A DNA stretch of 64,000 nt from Pyrocephalus nanus (GCA_038380795.1 CM076270.1:17333001-17397000), one strand, 5' to 3'; positions 13,731 to 28,193 are shown, numbered from the stretch's first letter. Notes: generated by a model from the letters alone, not told the origin. Numbers and translations are program-made.

Positions 13731-14149
13731 TTCCAGTTCCTGGTTTCTGCCTGGTGTAACTCATCTGACTTCAGTGGGGCTGTTCCACAGTAGATTCGTC
13801 CCTCTGTCTTTGCCAAGAAGAGAACAACAGGAGCCAGCCAAAGGCATCTGCTTTTGCATTTCCTCAGTGAATCCGTTCATTATACTCTCATGATAGAGAA
13901 GCTGTAAACAAAGGCACTTCATGATGCTGCATTGTGCTATCCATAATTACATTGTATGTGCTTCATCAGCATACATGCTTCAGGGCACACTGCAAAGGGT
14001 TTTTATGTATTCAGGACTCTTTCTGACAGGGTGGGTTAAATGAAGAGAGGGAAAAGCTAACAGTTAAAACAGCAAAGGAAACACCAACAGTTACTTAGAG
14101 AGGAGCTCAGTGTAAGAGGAGGAGAGGAAGCTTCGTGTACACACACTGC

Positions 14150-14171
14150 AAAAAAAAAAAAAAAAAAAAAA
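14150..14171. repeat. A22 homopolymer
   Basis: Twenty-two adenines after a short ACACAC stretch. No retroposon body recognised to the left. Confidence 0.9.
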
Positions 14172-14784
14172 GGTAGCAAAATCCCTGCCTATCAGTATCC
14201 CAGTTAGTTTGTGTGCTTTAATACTTTCACTTGTTATTTCTCTTAAAGACCACAAGCCCTTTAAAACAGTAAGCACGTTTATGCAGTGCCACCACATTAA
14301 AATCTCAGCCTGGATGGGGATTCAGAATAACTTTTTTTAAAAAAACAGTTCAGTTTGGAAGCTCCCTGATGTTACTTTTACATAAATGACCAACCATGTC
14401 CTGACTTCAAAGTGATATGTCAGGAATAACTCCCTAATTTTTGAGCATTAGAAAATTCTGGTGTCAGATCATAAGCAAGTCCTAAATTCTTTATTGCTTA
14501 GCAGATGAACTTAAAGTGCTTGGCAGTATATGGTGCAAGTCATTCTCTGAGAAGAAATTCTGTTTATCTTGCAGCATGTACTAACACTGCCTGGGATGCA
14601 ATTAAGTCCAGCAGAATATAACACATCTCCTGAGAACTCTGCTTTTAGAGGTCCAGAATCTGCCACCAGAATGTGTGTAACCCATATCCTGTTGAAAAGT
14701 ATTTGTGTCTGAAAAGAAGAACTTGAAAAAAATATCCTTAAGATAACCAGCACCCAGGTGGGCAAGGGAGGCAGGATTGGAGGG

Positions 14785-14820
14785 CTGGAAGCTGAGACTG
14801 AACTGGAAGCTGAGACTGGA
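14785..14820. repeat. 18-bp tandem duplication
   Basis: Two head-to-tail copies of CTGGAAGCTGAGACTGAA, the second differing at its last two bases (GA for AA). It sits in a purine-rich patch. Confidence 0.85.
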
Positions 14821-17234
14821 GCACAGACAGAGGTAGCAAGCAAGGGTGAGCAGAGGGGTTGTGGAGAGACAGGGTTTCAATGGTGAATTCTCCCTTTTAC
14901 TACTTGTATGCACATATTAAATATTTTGCTGCAAAATCACAATCTTAGGTTTGTTTGGTTTTTAAGAGAAGTAATTTTCAAAAGTGAAAGGAGGTAATAG
15001 AATGCAACCCATTTCAAAATACACTAAAAACGGCACATAACAGTGTGAAATTGTTTTAAATGCTAGATTTCACCATGGACTGTGGAACAAAACAGTTTCA
15101 AAGTGCATACATCAAGGCAGCATTTGCATAGTTTACCAGCAAGCTGAAAGTTTTCCAAACTGCAATCTCACTTTCTAAAATATTTACTCCATATCCAAAG
15201 TTTTCCTCTATTTTTGTCAATTACTCCTGTGCTAGAGACCATAAAAGGAAATGTTCAGGCAGTTCTTTCCTGAACACTTGTTACATAAAGATAAAAACTG
15301 TCAGTCTTGTGTCACTTGAGGAGTGTTCTCAGATGAGTAATTACAGTTAAACAGTAGCACCTTCCTCTAGAAAGGGCTGGACTTACACATGTTCAAGTGA
15401 CAATGGACCCAAGCATCAGGTGACAATTGTGCCCAAGTGACAGGGGAAGTGACTCACCCATTTCTCACCAGAAAACCAGAGCCCAAGGCTCTGCCTCACC
15501 TGGGCCCCAGGGTTTAGCATCTTGCATACAAAGCATATCCCAGGAATTCTTTTAACAGGAGCCAGCTCTGAAGGAACTGATGACATGGCAACCCTTTAAA
15601 ACCTTGCCATAAGAGCTGTGGACTTCCTCCTAGTGTTGTTATTTAAAAACTGCTTGTTTTTACTTCCCAGTCACCTCATCCATGAGCTTGCCCTTCACAG
15701 CAAAGAAAGGAAGCCAGCAAAGGACATGAACAGACATTACCATGTCACAAAACTCCCAGCCAAAGCTTGGTCATTCCATAAAAATTCAGAAAGTTTGGAG
15801 ACTTGCTTAGCTGGAGATTCAAAGTTGTTAAATTCAGTGTAACAAGGAGGAAAGGACACCCAATGTCACAAAATAATATATTGTTACTTGGCAACAAAAT
15901 ACAGTCACTCCATAACGGCTTTTGTAAAAGTCCTCTCAGCATTTAGAACAATTATTATATTAATAACTATTAATAACATCTTCACTACCTATTCAAGTCC
16001 ACAGATGTCAAAGTCTTTAACACAGACAGGACCACCATTTGGTCATTTTGGATTACGAAAGGTTTGATGCTGCCATTGTGGCAGGGGGCCATATTGTCAC
16101 CACTGCCACAAAGAAATCCATGAGACCTGCAGGAACCAACTCGGGCTTCTGCATATTTCCCCCAGACCTTGCACTGCACAGAACAGAACTGAGAAACGTT
16201 CTAGATTTACATGAAGGAATCTACTTCTACAGGTCAAAAAGTCTTTTTAAAAATTCCTTTGGAGTAATTAAACCAGAAGTAATGCTGAGGAAGAGTGCCA
16301 ATGTGCACCCTTTGGAATTACTCTGGCTTTCTCCAGAGCCTTAGTGTAGCTCCAGGAGTGAGTTTGTTCTGAACAAAACTCCCTGTGGAAAACTGGATGA
16401 GACCCACATGTTACCTCATCAGCTTTGAAGCTCAGACATATGGATGTGTGTATAATGACCCTGCAGCTGAACTGGCGGCTAAGCCATCCATCCAGCACAA
16501 GTACCCAACACTCACCATTTCCATGAGAAACCAGTGCCAAGTACAGCAGGCACCATTCACGGGGCTTTAAGCCACAGCTTCCCTCTGGGTGAGTCCAGGT
16601 CTGGGCTGGAAGGCTGAAACACAAAGCTACACACTGCCAAAAAGTGCTGTGTTTCACGTGGCTTGGGATCAAACCCATCCTGATTTGCACCCAAACCACA
16701 TACCATTTCAGGCTTGCTTGTAACTTTGCCAACTGCTGCTGAAGGGTTCACAAACTTTAGTGAACTTGGCTTGAACTTTGCATTGGAAATGAAAAAGTAA
16801 AATAAAACTTTCAAGTTGAAGGGTTTGCCTCAAGACCTTTTGCCCATCTCCAATACTGATGCCTTATAAAACAACGGTTGATGTTCTATTTCATACACTG
16901 ACCCCAACCTCCATTCCTTACACATACTTTTCCAGGTTTCCTTTTCTGTATGTCTGTATGACTTCTCCCACCTCATTGCTTTCACAGAAACTATAATCTT
17001 TGAGGTGAGGAAGAAGATTCTCAGCTACAGTAACACTGGAAGCTACGCATAATTCTTGACTCACAGGAGTAAAATCCCTCTATCCCACCAAACTTACTGA
17101 AGGAATGATAACAACACATTCTTTAGGGTTTTCCACGGACAAATGAAAAAGTTGTTTTCTATTTTTAAAAAAAGTAATAAAATAATATAGGAGAACTTGG
17201 AACATTAATTATGGTCCTGTCAGTGCTAGTAATA

Positions 17235-17266
17235 AACACACAAACACACACACACACATATACATA
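17235..17266. repeat. (CA)n microsatellite with (TA) tail
   Basis: Alternating AC with a single interruption (AAAC), running into ATATACATAT. A typical vertebrate dinucleotide microsatellite, short enough to be of uncertain polymorphism. Confidence 0.9.
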
Positions 17267-19544
17267 TCCCTTTAGCTGTTCACCATTAGTTATGGCAGCT
17301 TTGAATCTTCCCAGCAGCAAATACCCCAGTGTTTCTCCAGAGAAGTGCATGTTCTTGTCCTGCCCCTCAGTTTCAGCATCCATTTTTAACACTCTCACTT
17401 AAAACCTCTGTCTTAGAATAGGCACTGCAGGTCTGAGGAGCTTTAAGATAAACTGCACACTTGTTCAAAAAAATAAGAAGAAAGGAGAATGAACTATCTA
17501 CAACTCTATGTAACCCTTGAAGCTATAACCATTCAAATAAATAGGATTTAATTTAAAGCAAAAACAGTTCATCTCTGAACAATGAAGTTCACAGAAACTT
17601 CACTAGAATAACTTTCAACACTATCTGCTTTTCTTCATGCTCATTTTTAGCCTGCTCAGTCTGCTCCTTTTTTATAAAGAATTACCATTTTTGTAGTGGC
17701 AGTAGTAAACCATTTGACAAAAACAGCTTACACAAACCTCACTCTGAAAACAAAAACCAACCAAACAAAAAACCATTACTCTCTTCTAAACCATTTCAAC
17801 CAAACATCATCAAAAATGGCATATTTGAAAACAAGTTATCAGATTTCTGAGGAATGCATTTTTGATTCTGCACACTTTTATTTTATAAGCCATTGCACAG
17901 TCACTTCTTGAGTTTTGTACTTAACCTGAGGAACTGGCAAGTAAAAATAGCTCCTGTCTCTAACTTTGCCTTTTTCATCCGACAATAATCCATTCCTGGT
18001 GCTGCTCAAGGGAAGAGCAAAGTGACAGCAGGATCAAACACAACATGTAAATAACCCTGAGGTATCGAGGTTTCTCCTTTGATCTACTGAAACAATGATT
18101 TCTCTCTGATAACATAACAGATTATTCCCTGAATCTTCTCATAGCTGCTGTATACTTTACAACACAGGTCCTGACCTTGTCTAGGTAGGTTTGGTTTTCT
18201 CCCAAAGCCTTCTGACAGCTAATGAGAATGTGATATGGTCCCATGCTCTTGGGGCAATACAGTGTAAGGAAATTCCAGCTGACCAATACCCATGCCTGTT
18301 TCTGCACTGCTTGTGGAGCTGTGCTCAGAAACATGGCACCTCCATGGAAGTGAAAATTATCTGGGGCAAGTGGGAGAGAGATGAAGTTTTCAGACATGTC
18401 TACTCCTTGATATTTCACGGCACATCCCAGAAAGTGTTGTGTTGCTGCAAGTGTGAGCGTGGGAGGGTGAAATGGATTGATAAACAAGCAATTAGGGGTT
18501 GGAACTGCTCCAGGCATAAGTACCACACACACAAAAAAAAAGACACTTAAAAGTCAAAAACAGTTACAAAAGCTTCTTAGCAATGTCCTGACATTTTTTA
18601 TTACACAACTCTAAAACAAATCTGAAAATTCAAATGTTCCATTAATTTTGGATGCTTTTTAACTTACTGTCATTCAAATTTCAGTTCTTCTTTCCTGCTA
18701 CTGAGAAGCCTTCTCCTCTTCCAGCTGCTCTTTGTCTGTAATGCAGTGATAGCTCCAGGCTGCTGCCCAAATTGGAGACTTGCTACACCAGGCACATCTT
18801 TTCTCTCCGAGAGCTGTGTACGTTCTGGTGGGAATAATCAAGTATTCCCGAAAGATGAAGAACTGATGCAGAGATAAAGCAGTTTATCCAAGGCCCTGTT
18901 GTGTGCTTGAAGCAGGAACAGGAGTGAGCACAAATCTTCAGTGTCTTCACACAGGACTGTACACATTTGTCAGTCTGGAAAGGATGAGCTCTACTGCTCT
19001 GGAAGTGCACAGCTGGTTTGAGCACACGAGGTAAGACAGTGCTGTGGGATGCACATCAATCCACAGTGTAGGTTTCCAGGGATCAGGGTTTGGACAAACA
19101 CAGGCTCCAGCCAGGCTGCTGCTCCCCTGGGGATCAGTGTCAGTGGTCCCCAACACAAACAACCATCACTATGCACAGGATCTCTGAACACAAGACAGTG
19201 GAGCCAGAGATGCTGTTTTCTTAGAGCTGACAGATACTTGGAAGGGAATAGGATGGAAAAGAGCAAATATCCACGAAAACAAAGGTGTCTGCAGAGTCCT
19301 GGCTTCAGTAAGATTGGAAATGCTGTGAGATTACATTAAGATCACTTTTTAAAAAAAATTATTGGCACCCTGTGTTGTCATCCTCACAATTCAACAGGCA
19401 GTGGTCTTCTTAGGAGAGTGGCAAATGCAGGTCTGCTGGACAATGGGAAATATTCCACTATTTATCACCACTACAGTTCCCAGGATGTCTTGTGTGCAGA
19501 TTTGCTTTGGGAGCCTTTACCTGCTTCCAGCAGCTTAAATGTAA

Positions 19545-19606
19545 TTTTTTTTTTCTTTTTCCTTTTTCTTTCTTCCCCCCCCCCCCCCCCCCCTTTTTCT
19601 TTTTGG
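19545..19606. repeat. polypyrimidine tract with C19 run
   Basis: A plus-strand tract of T and C only, with 19 consecutive cytosines at 19575-19593 flanked by T-rich blocks on both sides. The complementary strand is a G19 run within a purine tract, a composition able to form triplex, i-motif or quadruplex structures. Such runs are often mis-sized in assemblies, so the exact length is uncertain. Confidence 0.9.
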
Positions 19607-21522
19607 AAGGTTTTTCCCCGCTCCCAGCACATTTTGCTGACATCAGTCCCCCTGCACTCTCTCTCTGCTGGGCATCCTGGCTGGATATTTATGTGGGAAG
19701 TGAAACGAAAGCCTTCACTTTTTGGATGAATACTGCTATACTCATGCCATTTAGAATTTTTATTTGGACTAAGCAAAGAAAATAAGTCAGTGTAGCAGCT
19801 ATTATAATCAGCATCTTTTACAAGTTGATCCAAGCTCTAAAACACTTGCAAGGGGACTGACAATTCCAAGGATGAAAGAGCCATTGTCTGAGAACTTCCC
19901 ACTGCAAATTGGTATTTCAGTTTTCCTCTGCAGTTATAGCACCTGAGTACTTTTTGTCTCTTTTTAAATCAGACCCTTGTGCAGTCACGTGCCTCCAGGA
20001 GCTGGGACTTTAAAGGAAAAAATTCCAATTTGAAAACTCTACTGGCAACATGATGAAAGTTATTGTCTCTTGAGCATTGACATTAACTTTTCTCCCACAT
20101 TGTGGTTTATCACCCACGCGCTTCTCACCACACCTTAAGGGCCTGGTCTGTCTCTCAGCAGGGAGAGACAGGCTACCAAACTGTACTAGAGTTGTCCATT
20201 TTGCTAATAGGATTATAGCAAATAATACAAAAAAACCCCCTACTTATTCATATGCAAACAAAATTAATCCCTTCTGCCTGCCCCACCCCATAACTTTGTG
20301 TCTGAGCACGAAAGCTATCTGTTTTGGCAGCACAGAAACATTCACAAAATGTTTCCAAATATTAGGGTTGCCCCCTCCCCCCACTTTTTTTCAGTTTAGC
20401 TCTGCAGGAACACACAAGGGATAACAAAGACTATGACATTCTCTCCCATGTAAGTTAATATAGGGCATTGATACTGCTTTCTGGGGAATAATGTCAAAAA
20501 CAATTACCAGGGAAAGGTAATGAAAATACAGAGGGAGCTATAAATAAAGCTCTATCTTTCCTGCTGTTGGTTTCCTCTCATATGATGCCACCATGGTGTG
20601 TTATTAATCAGTATATAAGATGTTAGTAAATAACTTTGCAACACAACTTGCTAGCCAGGTTTCCCAGATGATGTCCAAGGGATAGACTCCTATCACCTGT
20701 ACAACAGAAATGGATTGACCTTGTCTGCCCTGGGGGGTCTCGCTTATATTAACGTGGAGAGTCAGGTGAAAGGGTTGAAGGAAACAGCAGAGCTGCCTGC
20801 AGCTCATGGTGACACACCTGGGTACTAAACCCATGGCTCAGGGTGGCAGCTTGAAAATTTGCCTGTGAACTTGGGTCTGATTCCATCCTGATTCCTTTAT
20901 TATCTGGAAGTTCTCTAAACTCCAACACTACACTTATCTCTCCCATGAAGACAGGAAAGGTGAGCTCACAAGGTTTATCCTGCCATTTTCTTTTGCTAGA
21001 ATCTAAATGACAATTTACTTCTAATGACCATAATCAAAATGATACTATTTTCTGTAATTTACAAATAAATTCACTGATTTCATCTAGAAGCAAAGCTGAG
21101 AGTTAAAGACAAAAACCTGTCTTTGACTAAGAGAAAAATGCAATATATGTAATAAAACTCAATACAGAGGGATAAAAATTGCTTGCTGTTTTTGCTTGTT
21201 TTCAATTATCCATATTATTCTACATCCCTTTCACAGGAATTGGGATAGTATGATTGAAGGTTGGTGGCTCTACAAACAACAGCTTTTTCACATATAGACA
21301 CATTGCTATCAATGTAAATGCAAGTCTCCAAATAAATTAGAGTTAAGTGTGTAGAAAGAATATGCTTGCAGTTAGTTGGAAATTCAAACTTTATTTCACT
21401 GAGTGGCAGAGTGATGCAGCTAACTTTTAAAACTGCCCTGCCCAAGCATTCTTGTGGGTCTTTATACATCGTGCTGTCTGGCAACATCAAGGCTTATAGC
21501 AGCACAAATTCTTCCTTATTTG

Positions 21523-21561
21523 CCAATTTTAATCCAAATTTACCAATTTTATTCAAATTTG
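21523..21561. repeat. diverged 20-bp tandem repeat
   Basis: Two head-to-tail units beginning CCAATTTTAATCCAAATTTA and CCAATTTTATTCAAATTTG, offset by 20 bases with a few differences. An old, AT-rich duplication without coding context. Confidence 0.65.
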
Positions 21562-24500
21562 CAAATAATCTCACTCAGAGCACCACACCCAAAGCATCAA
21601 GTAAGATGCTTCATTTCTGTCCAACACCAGTTCTGCTTTTCTTCTGACAAAAAACACCAGGAGGGAAAAAAAATACAGCGTCTTATTAGATTTCTGTAAT
21701 AATGAGAAACTTTCTAGGAAGAGCATCAAATATATTCCAGTGGGCACAAAAATTAATTTGTTCTCAGTCATCTATTTACAGGTTCTTAATCCACCCTGTG
21801 CATTCTGCTAGTCATGCAGGATTTCAGTCATGTTTTTTTTTTAAAGCTAATCATCAAGTCCCAATTCAGCAAGGAAGTTCTGCCCTGATTCATGAGCTGC
21901 AGTGCTGCAGGAGTCTGCAGGTTCACGGCAGGAATTGGTCTCAAATTAACAGCCTAAAAAAAACAATACAGCTTTGATTGAGAGCATTATTTAAATAACT
22001 GAGACAGTTACACTGAAAAGTAGCTACTGAGCACACACTGCCCTACACAAAGGAAGGTTGATAATTTTAAGAGAACTGGGTTGTAAAAAAAGGACGTGGC
22101 TCGCTTTGCCAGCAATCCTTCCCCAGGCTTTCTAAAGAATGTTTCAGAATTTTTCAGCACCTCACAGCCTGCACTCTGAACACAGTGGTTGTAGCTCAGA
22201 GCTGTATCCAGGACATGGCTTGATGAATACTAAAGATACTGGAAAAAATTCAATTCTTGGCTTTTTGGAATGGGGAAAGGAGGAAGTCAAAGTCCCCAGC
22301 ACATGCTGACTGGTTTACACTGCCCATAAAGAACTGAATCCCTGCCCAGAATGCAAAACCAATCTGAACCAAGCTCTCTGACAGGTTCAGTACATTCCAA
22401 TTCTTCCTCCACTGTTTTCCATTTTCATTGCTTTGTCTCTCTTATTCCTACCCAACACTTCAAGTATTATTCCAGTATAAAACAGGCAGTTTCAATATTT
22501 CTGGCCCAAAGGAATCCAGAAAATTGGAGCACAAATAAAGGCAAACAGATTCAGAAATATTTCCCCTCAACAAAATAAGCCCCACAGAACATCTTATGAT
22601 GTTTGAGGAGTTTAGTGTATCTAATCAGACTGTCATCCTCAGAGCCTGACCCTAAAGAAATTATTGGCAGCTTTGACCAAATAAGTGAAAGTAGGTTGCA
22701 AATTCTGGCCAGCAGCTTAAAAAGTCTGTTCCGAGAGGAGGGGGGGAAGGAACGTTCAGGGCTTCCTGAAAAATATCCCTCTTAAGTTGTTTCAAATTGC
22801 ACTTTTTAAATATCTTGGCTTTTACTCTGAGGACTAAAAACAAACAGTAAGCTTCAGTGGAGTTCCATTAGCAGCCAAATAAAAAACACTTTACTGGGAA
22901 AACATGTATTTCTACAAGCAGCTGAACCAAAAGGAGTCCTGTTTCCTACAGCTCTGCAGTTCTCCAGTTTGGAAATTGAAACATTTTACAAGTTTCTGAT
23001 ACTAATTAAGGGATAGATTTATGCAGGAGCCTCTCCCCTCAGGAGGAGCATTAGTGAAATTTCTGTTTCCACGCCCTGGCTACCTACTTCTGTCTCCCTG
23101 ATGGGAACTCTGTAACTTCTGCCTCGCTCAAAGTTTGTTGAAATTGGTCACAGTGTTCACAAGTTATTAGGGAGGAGTTCTAGACACTGCAAGACCGTGT
23201 AAGCATATCAAATGACAACAACAAAACAAAAAATAAAAACCCACTAAACTCCTTGTAAGTTCCAACAACCACTTTAGGCAGTTGGAAAATAATTGTGAAG
23301 GGAGTCAGCCAGTTTCCCTTGCAGTATTTCCACTTTTTGATCCATGTGCCACCTACCAGGACAGGGCAGGAGGGTCTGTCCACTGCTTAAACATCTAACA
23401 CTCTATCAAGGTTCAGCTCCTTCCTCTGCCAAAATCTTTCTTAAGCACAATAAGTCATGTTGAAAACAAACTCAAAAAGATATAGGAACCTAAACTGGGT
23501 TTTCCAGACCAAATTTTCTCATGCTTGAAACTTCAAACATTGAAGTGTTCCCAGTAGAGTACCTGGAGAGTGCTGAAACCAGAGTAACAGCATGTCTGCA
23601 GGCATCAATCACAGCTCACCACTATAAAATAGTGACAAGATACATCTGAAAACCCTTTCTCCCTTCACTAGATGGTTTTCTTAGGGGCTGTCATTTGGAA
23701 TCCAAAGAGAGATCTCTCCTGAAGAAACCATCCATGTCTTAGAGTTTCCAGCTTTTCGGGATAGAAAATGTGACATCTGCAGAAGTAGCCACACTTTCAC
23801 TGAAAAGCTTTCAGAAGTCACCAACTAAGAAAAGGCTAAAAATTGCCTCTCTGCACCCCTTTTTTCCCTCAAGCAGATGGCATAAGAAGGTAGGTAGTGC
23901 CCCTTCACTTCCTTGTGATCACAGCCTAATGGCTAGAAAATTCATTCACAGTGTAGGAAAAGCAGTCTCCTCTTTCCCCTTGAAAGGGGTTCACCCCATA
24001 CTGTTGATTAGGCTGCCCTCGCCACTGCCGTATTTGTAAACACTTATAATCAGAAAATAAATTCAGGGAAAAAAGCAAACAAATTTGCTATCCCTTTTAC
24101 AGGCAAGGAGCTGAGCCAAGGACAGTAAGATTATGAATGCAGAGTAATAAATCAGATGAACAGCTGAGAGTTAAGCTCCTATTCCCTAAACAATAGGACA
24201 GTGATTTAATCTTTCACTGGAGATCCATTCTGGTGGGTTTATGTAGCATGTACAAATTCCTAGCAAAAAAAGTTGGAAGCTCCATAGAACCTGGTGTTCA
24301 AAAGTATGTACACAGGCAAGAAATTAGATTACAGATCTGTCTCACCATTATTTTGTCTTTTGTATCAATTTTAGACTGCTAAAAAATTACCAGGTGAGCT
24401 GAGAGAAAATGCTTAAGGTACAGTTAGTAAGAGGGAAATGACATGCATTAACCAACTAGTTTTGATATTCAGAGGTGTTGAGTATTACTGAACTATTGTA

Positions 24501-24570
24501 GACTACTGAAACAGAGAATCAACTGAACTATATTTATGTTAAACCTGAATTAAAGGTTGCTTTTATTTTT

Positions 24571-24588
24571 ATGATTTTTAAAAATCAT
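24571..24588. repeat. 18-bp perfect palindrome
   Basis: ATGATTTTTAAAAATCAT is identical to its reverse complement. AT-rich palindromes arise by chance in AT-rich DNA but can also be dimeric homeodomain-type sites. No function assigned. Confidence 0.8.
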
Positions 24589-27500
24589 TTATTCTCTTCC
24601 TTACAAGCTTAACACATTAACTATTGATTGTTTTGAAAAGTTAGTGTGACCTGCAATCAGTGTGGAGCATGATATCCATCTGTCTTTGGGGGGTATCTTT
24701 GTTTCAAAGTGTTTCAAAACTATATTTATTTAGGCTAGAAAGTAATCAGCTTGTTAAATCAATATACATCATTGTTACATATAAAAAAAGGGAATTGCCC
24801 TGACTGCACTGATTTAATTATTTGTTTCTAAAAATTTTCCCAACATAAAGCTGTTTGCTTCTTTGTGAGCAAGTATCTTTAGACACAATATAGGTTTAGA
24901 AACTGTAAAATAAAGAATGATTTACAATGGGAACAACTAACACTGATAGAATGAGGAGAGACTGTTTAGCAGGTGAGACACCAATCTGTGTGCGCTCTCA
25001 CGCAGTTTGGTTACAAAATAATCCAAGTTCACCTGTGTGAAATAGCAATATATGCAATAAAAACGTCGGGGAATCACTGTCCATGTGTGAGACCTGGCAG
25101 CAGAGCTGCCCTCACAAGGTTTGAAAATCAAACTCACACATCCAAGGGGCTTCATTGCAAATAAGGGCTACTTGGTGCAAAACCTGTTAGCCCAAGAGAA
25201 GAAACCATTTCATGAGACAGCTTGAGAACACTTCCTTGTATAATATATGGAAGATCAGAAAAGCTCCTTCTATAGACAAGCTGTAACATTTAACCACCTA
25301 CATCTTCGTACAGAAGCCAAGTTTAACTTGTTGAAAGGTATCTATAAATGAGTGTCCAACCACCCTTTCTATGCAACTGTCCCATGTTTGTATACTGGGC
25401 TTGAAAAGGAGCACTGGCTGAAAGGACAACCTTGGTGGCATCTGGAACCTATAGAAAGGTTCAAAGCCTCTTCTCTCTTCCCCACAAGAAATGGTGACAC
25501 CTAAAAATGACCTTGGGGACACAAGTGGAATGTTTCCCAGATGGCAGTTTATAGAAGAGGCTTCTTGAACTCTGACAGGTTTATTGCATGTGTTCCCATT
25601 GCTGATGGGTGGAATTTGATTATTTTGCCCCTAAACTTCATGTCAAACTGCATGAGAGTAGGCACAGGTCAGGGTCTGGTTTCTCACCTGCTAAACACAG
25701 TCTCTCCTTGTGTTAGTCTGCAGAAGGGTGAGACACAGAGCTCATTCCACCACTCACACAAAGGACACACAACTGTTCTTCCCCTTTTGGGGTGGCAGTG
25801 ATAAGGAGTCATAGGGAACCCCTGATATTTTCCAAGTCATGACCACCTGGAGCCCCATCTGTAGCCAAGTACTGGAACCATTTCGATGTATGGGGGATGT
25901 ACACAAGCTGTCACAAAGGGTGCCTCTGTAACACAGCACCATCTCAGTGCTGCTGGCCTTCCCTCCCCTCCCACCACGGCAGGATTGCTGGGTTCTGCCA
26001 AGCTGCAGAACCTGAGAAAAAGCAACACTGTGCTGCTTTTGTTCTTGCGAGGGGGGAGGAGAAAAAAAAATAGCACTTTTTGAATGGATTAGGACTTGGA
26101 AGAGATTTAAGTCATGGAAGAGTGTCAGGAAATAAGAAAATGGGGTCTCCAATCTGAACAGTCTTTAAGGAAGCTCAGCAAGAAAGAAGCATTAATAAAT
26201 CAGAGGTTTAATTATCCTCTTGGCTTAGCTGGGGCATTGTAAAGTTCTCAGAAAGCTTTCTGAGGAAATCTGTGATTTTAGCAGAAGCTACTTTGCCTCT
26301 CTTCACTGTACTACAGTATGAAGTTTCCCGTCCCAACTCAAAAAACTTGCATGCACTGTACAAATCTAATGCTATATGTGAGCAGGTACAATCACAGACA
26401 GAAGCATCTCTTCTAGCTTATGTATTTTAAAAACTCTTCCTGTCATCTAAGAAACTATATCCACAAAGAAATGGAACAACCATTTACCCTAGAGGGTAAT
26501 GTTTGCACAAGACCATAGTGTCCAGCCACTCAATGTCTCCTGCACAAATCACAACTAATCTACTGAAATATCTGTGCACAGGCAGTGAGTCCCAGGTATT
26601 GTAGTTGTTGCACACACAGAGACCAACTACTTGATGTGCAGCCACTGGCTCTGGCTCGTTCTATAATACAGGTATGGCTCTTAAAACCTCCAAATTCAGT
26701 GGTTGCATACAGGTCAAACCACAAGAAAACCAAACAAACCAATTAGAATCCAGACAAGGTACAACCTTCCCCGCCCTGAATCTGCACTCCACAAAACCAT
26801 CAGGAAGTCTCAGCCTCACAGGATGGCTCTGAGTCGCTGCACAGACATCTGCCCTAGGGCTATTTACTCCACCCTCGGGGCTGTGCGGATTCCTACCCCT
26901 TTCAGTCATCCTCACAAAAGATCCCTGCAGTAAGCAAGCCGAGAAACTACACGGAAAAAGTCCCATGGAAGGGTCTCTATCTGCCACCTAATGCAAGCAA
27001 CCGGCACCACAGGATAAACGCTACGCACAGGCAAGAGCCAAGACACTACAAATGTGGAATATATGTAGAAAAAAGTTATCTAGCAACCTAACAGATAAAA
27101 CTGTTAGTGCTGGGTTTTATGTTAAAGTTTTGCATAGCTATGCTGGCAAAAAAAGCAGATGTAGCTTCTGCCCCAAAGCTGTCACACGAGTAGAGGGGAA
27201 GGCTCGTGGCTGCTGAGGCACCACCTGGCCCCACCCCTGTGGTCTTCACCCCGTCATCATCATGGATTTCCTCTGTCACATACTTTAGAAGAAAAAGCAG
27301 CCAGAAAATGCTGCCTTGCCATTTGTTTTCATCTATCTGGTGATCTGCCCATCAGCTAAGTGCCTACAATAGTAAGATCTGAATGCAGTAATAGAGAGAC
27401 AAATCAAGACCTATCACACATTCTAAATTTACTAAAATACCATTGTTAGGCATGAATGAACCAGCATTTGAAGTTCAAATATCTCAGTGATTTTCTGCTT

Positions 27501-28193
27501 AAATCTAAAAGCTTAAATCTTATCACTTTTGGAGGTTTCCTTACTTCAACCTGAACATTAAAGTTGCTTTCTGCAAGGTGAGATGGAATGAACTATGGCA
27601 TTTATACCTGGGCCGATGCCTTGTTGCTTCCCTATTCAGTAACACATTAGGCAAAAGCAATTTTATTAGATCTGCCCAGATCAAATTTAAAATAAGTCCC
27701 ACAACAGTCTCAAAAAACGATTCTCCATTATATTTGACAGAAACGTTCCAACCCCCCCACCCAATTCTTTACTTTTATAATGTCGACATTTTCAGGATTA
27801 AAATACATTCTGGTGCTCATCCAACACAAGAGGTGAATGTAAACCAATGAAGAGCATTACAAGAATTTTCTCCTAGAAATTAACATAAAATAATCTCAAA
27901 TCCCTTGCAACTATGTAACAGCATACAGAGACAAACTGGCTAGCCATTGCTACTGAATTGCTTTGTATAATACTCCATTAGTAGCCCCTTCAAGTTTTCC
28001 CTTGTTGAATCACCTGTTTCTGACTACAATGTCAATATTTACAATGCTCCTTTTCCTGATAAAGCATGAAGGCAACTGTATGGTACATAATAACAAATTC
28101 TCAAATGCTTCAGCAGAAACTTGGATCAGTTTGTATTTTAAGCACGTAGGAAGTTAACTAAAAATGCCACAGATTTGTACCAAAATTCCTTAC

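Larger units (their letters stand above)
13731..19544. other. gene-free stretch
   Basis: Nothing gene-like recognised. Minus-strand frames of 154 codons (16268-16732) and 136 codons (18122-18532) are the longest, and both overlap an equally anonymous frame on the opposite strand. C/A-rich words occur near 17743-17783. Simple repeats at 14150, 14785 and 17235 are listed separately. Confidence 0.6.
19607..28193. other. gene-free stretch
   Basis: No gene recognised. Open frames are at most about 130 codons (minus, 25754-26152) and anonymous. AT content is high around 21.0-21.7 kb and 24.3-24.9 kb. A short divergent tandem repeat (21523) and an 18-bp palindrome (24571) are listed separately. The sequence suits intron or intergenic DNA. 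Confidence 0.6.

Noticed and set aside
16268..16732. 154-codon minus-strand frame
   Set aside because: Anonymous, with no start or splice context and competing frames on the plus strand.
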